Source: Sulfuricella sp035530375 (lineage in GTDB: Bacteria; Pseudomonadota; Gammaproteobacteria; Burkholderiales; Sulfuricellaceae). From it: 64,000 nucleotides of DNA. The position numbers and the translations under genes were made by a program. The DNA lies in contig DATKUY010000037.1 in the NCBI GenBank assembly GCA_035530375.1, forward strand, positions 24,450 through 88,449, read 5' to 3'. Below the pieces are notes generated by a model that ran no database searches, had not been told where the DNA came from, and saw nothing but the letters and a program-made list of their open reading frames with translations. Positions 1 to 7,769 of the stretch are shown piece after piece (the first letter of the stretch is position 1; each line of letters begins with the position of its first letter).

Positions 1-235
1 ACTCCTTGACGCTATCGACCAAACTCAAAAATTGCCGGATATAAATCGGCTTTATCGGCCGGTGGGCTGGCACAGATACATCGCTTTCCACACCGGGGTA
101 GCCGAAAACATGGTGACTGCCTCCATGGTTGCGGCACTCGATCCCGAACTGAGCCGCAACTGAAAGCAAATCGTCAATCCGCCAGTCTCGGGGATTGTTG
201 CACATGGCTTCGAGCAGCTTAGTTCGTTTGTTCAC
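1..235 (-). CDS. hicA: HicA-like mRNA interferase toxin, partial (C-terminus outside the window)
   Basis: The open frame starts at a GTG and runs off the left edge after about 78 codons. The visible protein has the hallmarks of the longer HicA family: an N-terminal helix with KLLEAM, an NPRDW segment, the GGSHHVF signature with the conserved Gly-Ser-His, and then VPAHRPIKPIYIRQFL. HicA proteins are small dsRBD-fold ribonucleases of type II toxin-antitoxin pairs, neutralised by HicB. The partner would be expected downstream, left of base 1, so it cannot be checked. An in-frame stop a few codons upstream limits the start to this region. A 7-bp-arm dyad sits just before the start codon. The family call is by eye but the motif match is good. 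Confidence 0.82.
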   Translation of the reverse strand, partial: MNKRTKLLEAMCNNPRDWRIDDLLSVAAQFGIECRNHGGSHHVFGYPGVESDVSVPAHRPIKPIYIRQFLSLVDSVKE

Positions 236-243
236 ACCAAGAA

Positions 244-263
244 TAGTATCTCATTTGATACTA
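244..263. promoter_or_regulatory. Inverted repeat upstream of hicA, candidate operator
   Basis: TAGTATC, six bases, then GATACTA form a perfect 7-bp dyad nine bases upstream of the GTG start of the HicA-like gene. HicB antitoxins commonly repress their own operon through such palindromes, so this is the likely operator. That it is bound by HicB is inference. Confidence 0.5.
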
Positions 264-362
264 CAACGCTATCGAAGTTCCATTGCTCGGCAATCGTTGC
301 TTAGGATTACTACGTTTTTTAATAGCTACAGTTGTGTGTAGCATTATGTGCGTCCATAAAGT

Positions 363-400
363 CAAACGCCTAACTAAACAACAACTTAGCTAGGCGTTTG
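363..400. terminator. Strong stem-loop between guaA and hicA
   Basis: Two 15-base arms (363-377 and 386-400) with one mismatch flank an 8-base loop. The hairpin lies 55 bases beyond the guaA stop codon, so it may end guaA transcription or stabilise its 3' end. No T-run directly follows on the minus strand, so this would not be a textbook intrinsic terminator. The rest of the 236-454 gap shows only a second small hairpin (325-342) and no open reading frame. Confidence 0.45.
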
Positions 401-454
401 TAAGTTTTGCAAAACCGCTGAAACATTATAAATCAGCCGGTTAGCCTGGCGGCT

Positions 455-2020
455 CTACTCCCACTCGATGGTCGATGGCGGCTTGCCGCAGATATCGTAA
501 ACCACGCGGTTGATGCCGCGCACTTCGTTAATGATGCGGTTGGATACCTTGCCGAGCAGTGTGTAGGGCAGTTCCGCCCAGTGAGCAGTCATGAAATCCT
601 GGGTCTGCACGGCGCGCAGCGCGACGACGTAATCATAGGTGCGGCCGTCGCCCATCACGCCCACCGCCTTGACCGGCAGGAACACGGCAAAGGCTTGCGA
701 GGTTTTTTCATACCAGCCGGAGGCACGCAGCTCTTCGATAAAAATGGCATCCGCCCGGCGCAGCAGGTCGGCAAATTCGGCTTTCACTTCGCCCAGGATG
801 CGCACGCCGAGGCCGGGACCGGGGAACGGATGGCGATAGACCATATCGTGCGGCAGACCCAAGGCGATGCCCAGCTCGCGCACTTCATCCTTGAACAGCT
901 CGCGCAGCGGCTCCAGCAGCTTCAGATGGAGGGTGTCCGGCAAACCGCCGACGTTGTGGTGCGACTTGATGGCATGGGCCTTTTTGGTCTTCGCCCCGGC
1001 GGATTCGATCACGTCGGGATAGATGGTGCCCTGCGCCAGCCACTTGGCATTGGGCAGCTTGGCCGATTCGGCCTGAAACACTTCGACGAACTCGCGACCG
1101 ATGATCTTGCGCTTCTTCTCGGGATCGGTGACGCCGGCGAGGTGCTTCATGAATTCCGCGCTGGCATCGACGTGAATCACCTTGACGCCCAGATTGTCGG
1201 CGAAAGTCTTCATCACCTGTTCGGCTTCATTCAGGCGCAGCAGGCCGTTATCCACGAACACGCAGGTAAGCTGCGTGCCGATGGCGCGGTGCAGAAGCGC
1301 CGCCACGACCGAGGAATCCACGCCGCCGGACAGCCCCAGAATCACTTCGTCCGAGCCGACTTCGGAACGGATTTTTCCGATCGCTTCTTCGACGTAATCC
1401 GGCATGTTCCAGTCGTTGCCGCAACCGCAAATGTCGTGCACGAAACGTTCGAAGATCGCCTTGCCTTGCAGGGTGTGGGTCACTTCGGGGTGGAACTGCA
1501 CGCCGTAGAAATGACGCGCTTCGTCAGCCATGCCGGCAATCGGCGTGGCGGCATTGGAAGCGCTCACTTTGAAGCCAGCCGGCAGCTCCGTCACCTTGTC
1601 GCCGTGGCTCATCCACACGTCGAGCAAACCGTGGCCCTCGTCGTTGGCCCGATCCTGGATGTCGCGCAGCAAGGCTGAATGTCCACGGGCACGCACTTCG
1701 GCATAACCGAATTCGCGCTTGGCCGCATTCTCCACCTTGCCGCCGAGCTGCGCTGCCATGGTCTGCATACCGTAGCAAATACCGAGGACCGGCACGCCAA
1801 GCTTGAACACGACGTCAGGCGCGCGGGGAGTTTCCTCCTCGTAAACCGAAGATGGCCCACCGGAAAGGATAATGCCCTTGGGGTTGAATTCCCGAATGAA
1901 CTGCTCAGTCACATCATAAGGATGAAGTTCACAATAGACGCTGGCTTCACGTACCCGGCGGGCGATCAACTGGGTGTACTGGGAGCCGAAATCGAGGATC
2001 AGAATTTTCTGGTGGAGCAT
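455..2020 (-). CDS. guaA: GMP synthase (glutamine-hydrolysing)
   Basis: It converts XMP to GMP using glutamine and ATP, the last step of guanine nucleotide synthesis in the cytoplasm. The 521-residue protein has the usual full length. A class I glutamine amidotransferase domain comes first, with the nucleophile Cys82 in GICYGMQ and the His177/Glu179 pair in FHPEV. The ATP pyrophosphatase domain follows with the P-loop SGGVDSS at 231-237, and the C-terminal dimerisation domain ends in STIEWE. It lies downstream of guaB in the same direction, 65 bases apart, but a terminator-like hairpin sits between them, so its level may be set by read-through. Confidence 0.98.
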   Translation of the reverse strand: MLHQKILILDFGSQYTQLIARRVREASVYCELHPYDVTEQFIREFNPKGIILSGGPSSVYEEETPRAPDVVFKLGVPVLGICYGMQTMAAQLGGKVENAAKREFGYAEVRARGHSALLRDIQDRANDEGHGLLDVWMSHGDKVTELPAGFKVSASNAATPIAGMADEARHFYGVQFHPEVTHTLQGKAIFERFVHDICGCGNDWNMPDYVEEAIGKIRSEVGSDEVILGLSGGVDSSVVAALLHRAIGTQLTCVFVDNGLLRLNEAEQVMKTFADNLGVKVIHVDASAEFMKHLAGVTDPEKKRKIIGREFVEVFQAESAKLPNAKWLAQGTIYPDVIESAGAKTKKAHAIKSHHNVGGLPDTLHLKLLEPLRELFKDEVRELGIALGLPHDMVYRHPFPGPGLGVRILGEVKAEFADLLRRADAIFIEELRASGWYEKTSQAFAVFLPVKAVGVMGDGRTYDYVVALRAVQTQDFMTAHWAELPYTLLGKVSNRIINEVRGINRVVYDICGKPPSTIEWE

Positions 2021-2041
2021 GATGTCACCGCACTAAAAATG

Positions 2042-2071
2042 AAAAAAGGGGGTGCAGCTCGCCGCACCCCC
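2042..2071 (-). terminator. Intrinsic terminator between guaB and guaA
   Basis: GGGGGTGC (2048-2055) and GCACCCCC (2064-2071) form a perfect 8-bp GC-rich stem with an 8-base loop. Read on the minus strand it is followed by six Ts (2042-2047), the classic layout. It lies after the guaB stop codon and only about 20 bases before the guaA start, so it leaves little room for a separate guaA promoter. Confidence 0.75.
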
Positions 2072-2085
2072 ATAATTTTTGCCTC

Positions 2086-3546
2086 TTATTCAACGTGATA
2101 GTTCGGTGCTTCCTTGGTGATCTGTACGTCGTGAACGTGGGACTCGCGGATGCCGGCCGAGCTGATTTCAACGAACTCGGCCTTGGCATGCACCTCGGCA
2201 ATGGTCGAGCAACCCAGATAACCCATGCTCGAGCGCACCCCGCCGATCAACTGGTGGATCACCGACAGCACGCTGCCCTTGTAGGGCACGCGACCTTCGA
2301 TGCCTTCCGGCACCAGTTTGTCGGCGTTGGCTTCGGCTTCCTGAAAGTAACGATCTTTCGAGCCTAGCTGCATGGCGCCGAGCGACCCCATGCCGCGGTA
2401 GGATTTGTAGGAACGCCCCTGAAACAGTTCGATTTCGCCCGGCGCTTCTTCGGTGCCGGCGAACATGCCGCCCAGCATCACGCAATCCGCGCCTGCCGCC
2501 AGCGCCTTGGCAACGTCGCCGGAATAGCGTATCCCGCCATCGGCGATCACTGGTACGCCGCTGCCTTTAAGCGCCTGCACCACATTGGCGATTGCCGTGA
2601 TCTGAGGCACACCGACGCCGGCCACGATCCGGGTGGTGCAAATAGAGCCGGGGCCGATGCCGACCTTGACCGCATCCGCGCCATGGTCGGCCAACGCCAG
2701 CCCCGCAGCCGCAGTGGCGATGTTGCCGCCGATCACCTGAACCTGCGGGAAGTTTTCCTTTACCCATTTCACCCGGCCCAGCACACCTTGGGAGTGTCCA
2801 TGCGCGGTATCCACCACGATCACATCCACCCCCGCCTCTGCTAGCAGGGTAACGCGCTCCTCGGTGCCTTCGCCCACGCCCACCGCCGCGCCGACCCGCA
2901 ACCTGCCCTGACTATCCTTGCATGCCAGCGGATGTTCGGTGGATTTCTGAATATCCTTGACCGTAATCAGACCGCGCAGCTCAAAGTCGTTGTTGACCAC
3001 CAGCACCCGCTCCAGGCGATATCGATGCATCAACGCCATGGCCTCTTCGCGGCTGGCGCCTTCCTTGACCGTAATCAGCTTGTCGCGCTGGGTCATGATG
3101 TTCCTGATCGGCTGGTCCAGGTTGGTTTCAAAGCGCAGATCACGGTTGGTAATGATGCCCACCACCCGCCCGCCATCCACCACCGGCAAACCGGAAATCT
3201 TGTGCTGTCGGGTCAGCGCCAGCACGTCCTGAACTGTCATTTCCGGAGAAATGGTGATCGGGTCTTTTACCACGCCGCTCTCGAAACGCTTTACGCGCGC
3301 GACTTGCGCAGCCTGTGCTGCAGCGGTCATGTTCTTGTGAATGATGCCAACGCCGCCTTCCTGCGCCAGGGCAATCGCCAGGCGGGCTTCGGTGACGGTA
3401 TCCATCGCCGCAGAAATCAGGGGTATATTGAGGGAAATTTCGCGGGTAAGCCTCGTGGCCAGGCTCACGTTGCGAGGCAAAATATTGGAATGCGCAGGGA
3501 CCAGCAAAACATCATCGAAGGTCAGCGCTTTCTGCAAAACACGCAT
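2086..3546 (-). CDS. guaB: IMP dehydrogenase
   Basis: It oxidises IMP to XMP with NAD+, the committed step towards GMP. The 486-residue protein is normal for a bacterial enzyme. The N-terminus LTFDDVLLVPAHS is typical, two CBS domains fall at roughly residues 95-200, and the catalytic cysteine sits in GPGSICTTRIV near residue 303. The mobile flap region follows with the YKSYRGMGS segment. The start codon is ATG. A good sigma-70 promoter lies just upstream at 3573-3601. It heads the guaB-guaA pair and is divergent from the small lipoprotein gene. Confidence 0.98.
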   Translation of the reverse strand: MRVLQKALTFDDVLLVPAHSNILPRNVSLATRLTREISLNIPLISAAMDTVTEARLAIALAQEGGVGIIHKNMTAAAQAAQVARVKRFESGVVKDPITISPEMTVQDVLALTRQHKISGLPVVDGGRVVGIITNRDLRFETNLDQPIRNIMTQRDKLITVKEGASREEAMALMHRYRLERVLVVNNDFELRGLITVKDIQKSTEHPLACKDSQGRLRVGAAVGVGEGTEERVTLLAEAGVDVIVVDTAHGHSQGVLGRVKWVKENFPQVQVIGGNIATAAAGLALADHGADAVKVGIGPGSICTTRIVAGVGVPQITAIANVVQALKGSGVPVIADGGIRYSGDVAKALAAGADCVMLGGMFAGTEEAPGEIELFQGRSYKSYRGMGSLGAMQLGSKDRYFQEAEANADKLVPEGIEGRVPYKGSVLSVIHQLIGGVRSSMGYLGCSTIAEVHAKAEFVEISSAGIRESHVHDVQITKEAPNYHVE

Positions 3547-3572
3547 GTTGTTATCCTTGTCACCAAAGCGCT

Positions 3573-3601
3573 ATTATACAATCTTCAGGTATCCTCGGTA
3601 A
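3573..3601 (-). promoter_or_regulatory. Sigma-70-type promoter for guaB
   Basis: On the minus strand, TTACCG (3596-3601) is separated by exactly 17 bases from TATAAT (3573-3578), a perfect -10 hexamer, 27 bases upstream of the guaB start codon. Confidence 0.65.
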
Positions 3602-3700
3602 ACTGGGCTTGGTCGTTTCATTTCAGAAAGTACATTTGTACCATTGACGGTTACGTTGTGAATCGCTATGTTTATCCAAACAAAACCGAGGAGTCACAAC

Positions 3701-4033
3701 ATGCGCAACAAACTTATCCCACTTACCATCCTGTGCGGCCTGTTGCTAGGCGGATGCCAGGGAAGCGGCGCGGTAAAACCCGAAGCAATGGCCTCAGAAG
3801 CAACGAAACCGGCGATTTCGGAGGAGGCCAGACAAGCGCTCGCCAAAGCCGAAGCCGACATTGATGAAGCAAGAGCCAGAAATGCACTATGGACCACCGC
3901 AGAAAGCGCCCTGAAAAAAGCGCAGGAAGCCGCCGCCAAGGCTGACAGCGCTACCACCCTGAAACACTCGAAAACAGCAAGCGAACTGGCACGACTGGGA
4001 ATTGCCCAGTTGAATTATCCGTTAGCCAAATGA
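3701..4033 (+). CDS. Small lipoprotein, SoxXA-binding-protein-like
   Basis: The 110-residue protein starts at the second methionine of the frame, which is preceded by a good GAGGAG ribosome site. An upstream methionine at 3668 has none. The N-terminus is a lipoprotein signal with lipobox LLGGC, so the mature protein should be membrane anchored in the periplasm. The rest is an Ala/Lys/Glu-rich helix with the pattern W-x-T...K-A-x-x-A-A...D...A...G-x-x-Q. By eye this resembles the small SoxXA-binding proteins of sulfur oxidisers. No sox genes are present, so the likeness is a lead, not a function. Its stop overlaps the start of the next gene as ATGA, so the two are coupled. Confidence 0.7.
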   Translation: MRNKLIPLTILCGLLLGGCQGSGAVKPEAMASEATKPAISEEARQALAKAEADIDEARARNALWTTAESALKKAQEAAAKADSATTLKHSKTASELARLGIAQLNYPLAK

Positions 4034-4512
4034 CACGGCTGAACGCCATACGGCTGTCGCTGATAATCTTTTCGCTGCTGGCGCTGGCTGCCACTGCGCA
4101 CGCAGGGATTACCAAATGGGTGGATGCAGATGGCAAGGTCCAGTATTCGGACCAACCGCCGCCACCCACCGTCAAGTCGCAGAAGACGCTGGATATCAAG
4201 AACAGCCCGACCTTGCCCAAAACCGCATCCGACAACAAGGGTGGGGAGAAGAGCATGGCGGAAAAAGAACTGGAATTCCGCAAGCGCCAGGTCAAAGCGG
4301 AGGAAGCTGCCGCCAAGGAGGCCAAGGATCAGGAAGAAGCCAAGCGCATGAAAGCGAATTGCGAACAAGCGCGCCGCCAACTACAGGCTTTGCAGGAAGG
4401 CCAGCGCATCACCAGATACAATGAAAAAGGCGAGCGCGTTTTCATGGAAGACAGTGACCGCCCTCAAGCTATCAATGAGGCAAAACAGGCGGTGGATTCC
4501 TGGTGCAAATGA
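4030..4512 (+). CDS. DUF4124 domain protein
   Basis: This 160-residue exported protein has an N-terminal hydrophobic signal (about residues 8-25, ending near AHA). A DUF4124 module follows with the signature ITKWVDADGKVQYSDQPPP. The remainder is a charged Lys/Glu/Ala coiled coil, then a short tail with a conserved-looking Cys near the end. DUF4124 proteins are common in the proteobacterial envelope and have no established biochemical role. It is translationally coupled to the lipoprotein before it and convergent with rnfH, whose stop lies two bases away. Confidence 0.82.
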   Translation: MTRLNAIRLSLIIFSLLALAATAHAGITKWVDADGKVQYSDQPPPPTVKSQKTLDIKNSPTLPKTASDNKGGEKSMAEKELEFRKRQVKAEEAAAKEAKDQEEAKRMKANCEQARRQLQALQEGQRITRYNEKGERVFMEDSDRPQAINEAKQAVDSWCK

Positions 4513-4513
4513 A

Positions 4514-4837
4514 TCAGGCGGCCGCGCCGACCTCGCCGGCTTCCTTCTTGTCACCTTTGCCCTCGGCCGCGCGCTTTTTACGGATTTCTTTAGGATCGGC
4601 GATCAACGGTCGATAAATCTCGATCCTGTCTTTATCCCGAAGCACCGTATCAAGCTTGGCCTGTTTCGAAAAAATGCCCACCTTGGCGCTATTCAGGTCG
4701 ATTTCCGGAAAATCCCGCAGGATGCCGGACTGCTCAATCGCCTCCGACAACAACGTACCGGGCTTTATCTTCAAGGACAGCGCTTCCTGTTTCTGGGGCA
4801 GGGCATACACCACTTCCACTGAAATTTCTTCACTCAT
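4514..4837 (-). CDS. rnfH: RnfH family protein
   Basis: The 107-residue protein has a ubiquitin-like fold family signature: ISVEVVYALPQKQEALSLKI near the start, then VGIFSKQAKLDTVLRDKDRIEIYRPLIADPKEIRKKRA. RnfH/UPF0125 proteins are usually encoded beside ratA and smpB, as here. The name comes from an association with Rnf electron transport clusters in some bacteria, and the molecular role is not settled. The C-terminal 15 residues are a low-complexity Lys/Ala/Gly tail. The start codon overlaps the ratA stop as ATGA, so the two genes are translationally coupled. Confidence 0.9.
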   Translation of the reverse strand: MSEEISVEVVYALPQKQEALSLKIKPGTLLSEAIEQSGILRDFPEIDLNSAKVGIFSKQAKLDTVLRDKDRIEIYRPLIADPKEIRKKRAAEGKGDKKEAGEVGAAA

Positions 4838-5271
4838 GGTTCACCATATATCACTGTTGCACGTTGAACGAACGCTTCGACAAAACTGTTGGCGATATGC
4901 CCAAAAACCGGGCTGACCAGCTTGTCCAACAGTTTAGTTGAAAATTCATAATGTAGCCTGAACTCGATTTTACAGGCCGTTTCGTCCAGTTCGATGAAAC
5001 GCCAACAGCCTTCAAGGTGGCTGAACGGGCCGCGACGAAACCTCATTTCAATCAGATTCGGCTCCTGCCGGGTATTCTCGGTAGAGAAGCTCTGCCTGAT
5101 GTGATGATAGTCGATATGTACCGTCGCCTCGAGCACGTCATCGCTGATCCGCTGCACTTCCGTCCCGCCACACCAGGGCAGGAAGACCGGATAATCCTCG
5201 ACTCGATCCACCAGCACGAACATTTGCCGTGCCGAATAAAAAACCAGCACTGACTTTTCCACTACTGCCAT
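4834..5271 (-). CDS. ratA: RatA/COQ10-like START-domain protein
   Basis: The protein (145 residues from the chosen ATG, MAVVEKSVLV) is a polyketide cyclase/START-like domain with the family motif VEDYPVFLPWCGG and a C-terminal helix VFGHIANSFVEAFVQRA. Relatives are called RatA (reported to affect ribosome subunit association in E. coli) or COQ10 (ubiquinone binding). Which role applies here cannot be seen. A TTG six codons upstream is an alternative start, but the ATG is the usual family start. It is divergent from smpB and coupled to rnfH, the standard arrangement. Confidence 0.9.
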   Translation of the reverse strand: MAVVEKSVLVFYSARQMFVLVDRVEDYPVFLPWCGGTEVQRISDDVLEATVHIDYHHIRQSFSTENTRQEPNLIEMRFRRGPFSHLEGCWRFIELDETACKIEFRLHYEFSTKLLDKLVSPVFGHIANSFVEAFVQRATVIYGEP

Positions 5272-5332
5272 TCGGTATGCCGCCAACAAAAACTGTTAAA
5301 ATACACGATTTCCAAATGAAACTCACCTGTCG

Positions 5333-5776
5333 ATGAGCATCGCGCAAAACAAAAAAGCTTTTCACGACTACTTCATCGAGGAAAAGTATGAAGCCGGCAT
5401 CGTCCTGGATGGCTGGGAGGTCAAGGCCATCCGCGCCAGACGCACGCAGCTCAAGGAGGCCTATGTCATCATCCGCGGCGGAGAACTGTTTCTGCTCGGC
5501 TGCCACATCAGCCCGTTGCCGACCGCGTCCACCCACGTCAACCCAGACCCCGTGCGCACGCGCAAGCTGCTGCTGCACGCCGAGCAAATCAGCAAGCTGA
5601 TCGGCAAGGTGGAACGCGCCGGCTACACGCTCGTGCCACTGGACATGCATTTCGTCCGCGGCCGCATCAAACTGGAAATCGGTCTGGCCAAGGGAAAAAA
5701 ACAGCACGACAAGCGCGAATCCGAGAAGGATCGTGACTGGCAGCGCGAAAAACAGCGCCTGATTCGGAACAAATAA
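5333..5776 (+). CDS. smpB: SsrA-binding protein SmpB
   Basis: SmpB binds tmRNA and delivers it to stalled ribosomes for trans-translation. The 147-residue protein has the normal length. It begins MSIAQNKKAFHDYFIEEKYEAG and shows the core motifs GWEVKAIRA, IIRGGELFLLGCHISP and RTRKLLLH, then the basic tail KKQHDKRES...WQREKQRLIRNK that becomes helical on the ribosome. The stop codon overlaps the mobB start by one base (TAATG). The tmRNA gene itself is not in the window. Confidence 0.97.
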   Translation: MSIAQNKKAFHDYFIEEKYEAGIVLDGWEVKAIRARRTQLKEAYVIIRGGELFLLGCHISPLPTASTHVNPDPVRTRKLLLHAEQISKLIGKVERAGYTLVPLDMHFVRGRIKLEIGLAKGKKQHDKRESEKDRDWQREKQRLIRNK

Positions 5777-6270
5777 TGAAACCATTCGGCTTCGCCGGTT
5801 TCTCCGGCAGCGGCAAAACCACCTTGATCGAACAACTGATTCCACTGTTAGTGGCACAAGGGCTGAAAGTATCCCTGATCAAGCATACCCACCACGATTT
5901 TGCCATCGACCAGCCGGGCAAGGACTCCTATCGCCATCGCGCTGCGGGCTGTAGCGAGGTAATGGTTACCTCGCAATTCCGCTGGGCGCTGATCCATGAA
6001 CTACGCGACGAACCGGAGCCCTGCCTGGATGAACAGATCGGGCGGCTGGCGCCGTGCGATCTGGTACTGGTGGAAAGCTTCAAGAATGAGGCCATCCCGA
6101 AACTGGAGGTTCATCGCACTGCTATCGGGAAACCTTTGCTTTTTCCCGGAGACCCGAATATCGTCGCCGTCGCCAGCGATATTCCGGTGGAAACGCAGTT
6201 GCCGCAGTTCAAACCGAACCAGGCAGATAAAATTGTCGGATTCATCTTGCAACAAACAGGTCTTGAATAA
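5776..6270 (+). CDS. mobB: Molybdopterin-guanine dinucleotide biosynthesis protein MobB
   Basis: The 164-residue P-loop GTP-binding protein supports attachment of GMP to molybdopterin, working with MobA. The Walker A motif GFSGSGKTT is near residue 10. The family features SLIKHTHHDF, DSYRHRAAGC and LVESFKNEAIPKLEVHR follow in order. Length is typical. It begins the molybdenum cofactor block mobB-moeA-moaD-moaE and ends one base before the moeA start codon, so translation is probably coupled. Confidence 0.95.
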   Translation: MKPFGFAGFSGSGKTTLIEQLIPLLVAQGLKVSLIKHTHHDFAIDQPGKDSYRHRAAGCSEVMVTSQFRWALIHELRDEPEPCLDEQIGRLAPCDLVLVESFKNEAIPKLEVHRTAIGKPLLFPGDPNIVAVASDIPVETQLPQFKPNQADKIVGFILQQTGLE

Positions 6271-6271
6271 C

Positions 6272-7498
6272 ATGGATAAGAAATCGAACATGATCAGCGC
6301 CGACGAAGCACTATCTTTTCTGCTGGCGCGAGCACAGCCGACAAATAAAACCGAGCGTATCGCCACGACGGACGCACTGGGACGGGTGTTGGCCGAACGT
6401 CAGACTTCGGCGATCAACGTTCCTCCGCTGGATAACAGCGCGATGGATGGCTATGCTGTGCGCTTCGCCGATCTCGTTTCAAATGGCGCAACCCGGCTAC
6501 GGGTGACACAGCGCATTCCGGCTGGCACCGTCGGGCAACCGCTGGGAGTGGGCTGCGCAGCCCGGATTTTTACCGGGGCGCCGGTTCCGGCAGGTTGCGA
6601 TGCGGTGGTGATGCAAGAAAATTGCAGTGCCGAAGGCGACATGGTGACCATCAACAGAGCCCCCAGAATGGGCGAAAATATCCGCCGTGCCGGCGAGGAC
6701 ATTACCGTTGAAGCCGAGGTTCTTCCTGCCGGCATCCGGCTGCGCCCACAGGAAATGGGGCTGGCCGCATCAGTCGGCATCGCCGCTCTGCCGGTTTATC
6801 GTAAGTTGAAGGTTGCAACCTTCTTTACCGGCAATGAAATCGTGATGCCCGGAGAACCGCTCAAACCCGGCCACATCTACAATTCCAACCGCTTCGTGCT
6901 GGTTGGCCTACTGCAAGCGCTGGACTGCGACATCGTAGACCTTGGCATCGTGCCGGATAGCTTCGCCGCTACCGTGAAAGTGCTCGAGGAAGCCGTAACC
7001 AGGGCAGACCTGATTATCACCAGCGGCGGCGTATCCGTGGGCGAGGAAGACCATGTCAAAACTGCGGTGGAGTCCGTGGGAGTGCTCGATCTGTGGAAAA
7101 TCGCGATCAAGCCGGGCAAGCCGCTGGCCTTCGGCACCGTTGGCAACACACCGTTCATCGGCCTGCCGGGCAACCCGGTTTCAGCCTTCGTCACCTTCTG
7201 CCTGTTTGTTCGGCCATTCATCTTGCGCAGCCAGGGCGTAACATCCACCGCACCGCAGGTTTTCTCGCTGAAGGCGGATTTCGACTGGCCGAAACCCGAC
7301 AAACGCCGCGAATTTTTGCGCGCCCGCTTGCACATGGCGGACGATGGCATGGTTAGCGCCCAACTCTACCCTAACCAGGGTTCCGGTGTGCTGACTTCCA
7401 CCACTTGGGCGGACGGTTTGGTAGAAGTTGCTGAAAGCACTCCGATCCGGCGCGGCGAGACCGTCAAGTTCCTTCCTTTCTCTGGAATGCTCAATTAG
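6272..7498 (+). CDS. moeA: Molybdopterin molybdenumtransferase MoeA
   Basis: MoeA inserts molybdate into adenylylated molybdopterin. The chosen start (MDKKSNMISADEALSFLL) lies one base after mobB and gives 408 residues. The second in-frame ATG at 6290 also fits the family start. Recognisable features are VPPLDNSAMDGYAV, the RIFTGAPVPAGCDAVV segment, TFFTGNEIV, the MoCF-domain motif TSGGVSVGEEDHV and GLPGNPVSAFVTF. The C-terminal beta-barrel domain IV ends the protein. Its place between mobB and moaD supports the assignment. Confidence 0.96.
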   Translation: MDKKSNMISADEALSFLLARAQPTNKTERIATTDALGRVLAERQTSAINVPPLDNSAMDGYAVRFADLVSNGATRLRVTQRIPAGTVGQPLGVGCAARIFTGAPVPAGCDAVVMQENCSAEGDMVTINRAPRMGENIRRAGEDITVEAEVLPAGIRLRPQEMGLAASVGIAALPVYRKLKVATFFTGNEIVMPGEPLKPGHIYNSNRFVLVGLLQALDCDIVDLGIVPDSFAATVKVLEEAVTRADLIITSGGVSVGEEDHVKTAVESVGVLDLWKIAIKPGKPLAFGTVGNTPFIGLPGNPVSAFVTFCLFVRPFILRSQGVTSTAPQVFSLKADFDWPKPDKRREFLRARLHMADDGMVSAQLYPNQGSGVLTSTTWADGLVEVAESTPIRRGETVKFLPFSGMLN

Positions 7499-7513
7499 AA
7501 TAGGGGAAACTGC

Positions 7514-7768
7514 ATGGTTACCCTGCTCTATTTTTCCCGCCTGCGCGAATCTTTCGGCCTTGCCTCGGAGCAGGTGGAACTCCCCGCCGACGTAACCGAC
7601 GTCCGCTTGCTGACCGAATGGCTGCGTCAGCGTGGCAGCATCTGGCAGGAAGAACTCGCCCCCGGCAAGCCAGTGCGCGTCGCTGTCAATCAGGATATGG
7701 CCAGCCCTGACGCGGCTGTGCGGGACAAGGATGAAATTGCTTTCTTCCCCCCGGTGACAGGAGGCTAA
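7514..7768 (+). CDS. moaD: Molybdopterin synthase small subunit MoaD
   Basis: This 84-residue ubiquitin-fold sulfur carrier ends in the diagnostic Gly-Gly (PPVTGG). The C-terminal glycine is converted to a thiocarboxylate that supplies sulfur for the dithiolene of molybdopterin. The start VTLLYFSRLRESFG and the AVNQD...KDEIAFFPPVTGG end match the family. A GGGGAA ribosome site precedes the ATG. It is separated from moaE by a single base, so the two synthase subunits are made together. Confidence 0.95.
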   Translation: MVTLLYFSRLRESFGLASEQVELPADVTDVRLLTEWLRQRGSIWQEELAPGKPVRVAVNQDMASPDAAVRDKDEIAFFPPVTGG

Positions 7769-7769
7769 C

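Noticed and set aside
363..400. attC-like recombination site from an integron (GCCTAAC inside the hairpin)
   Set aside because: The left arm fits RYYYAAC but the right arm has GCTAGGC rather than GTTRRRY, the length is too short, and no integrase is in the window.
581..1678. 365-codon plus-strand frame
   Set aside because: It is antisense to guaA, has low-complexity His/Gln/Arg content and no family likeness.
4834..5271. ratA/rnfH as a toxin-antitoxin module
   Set aside because: Despite the name given in databases, RatA/RnfH are conserved housekeeping genes beside smpB, and the protein is a START/COQ10-type fold without toxin motifs.
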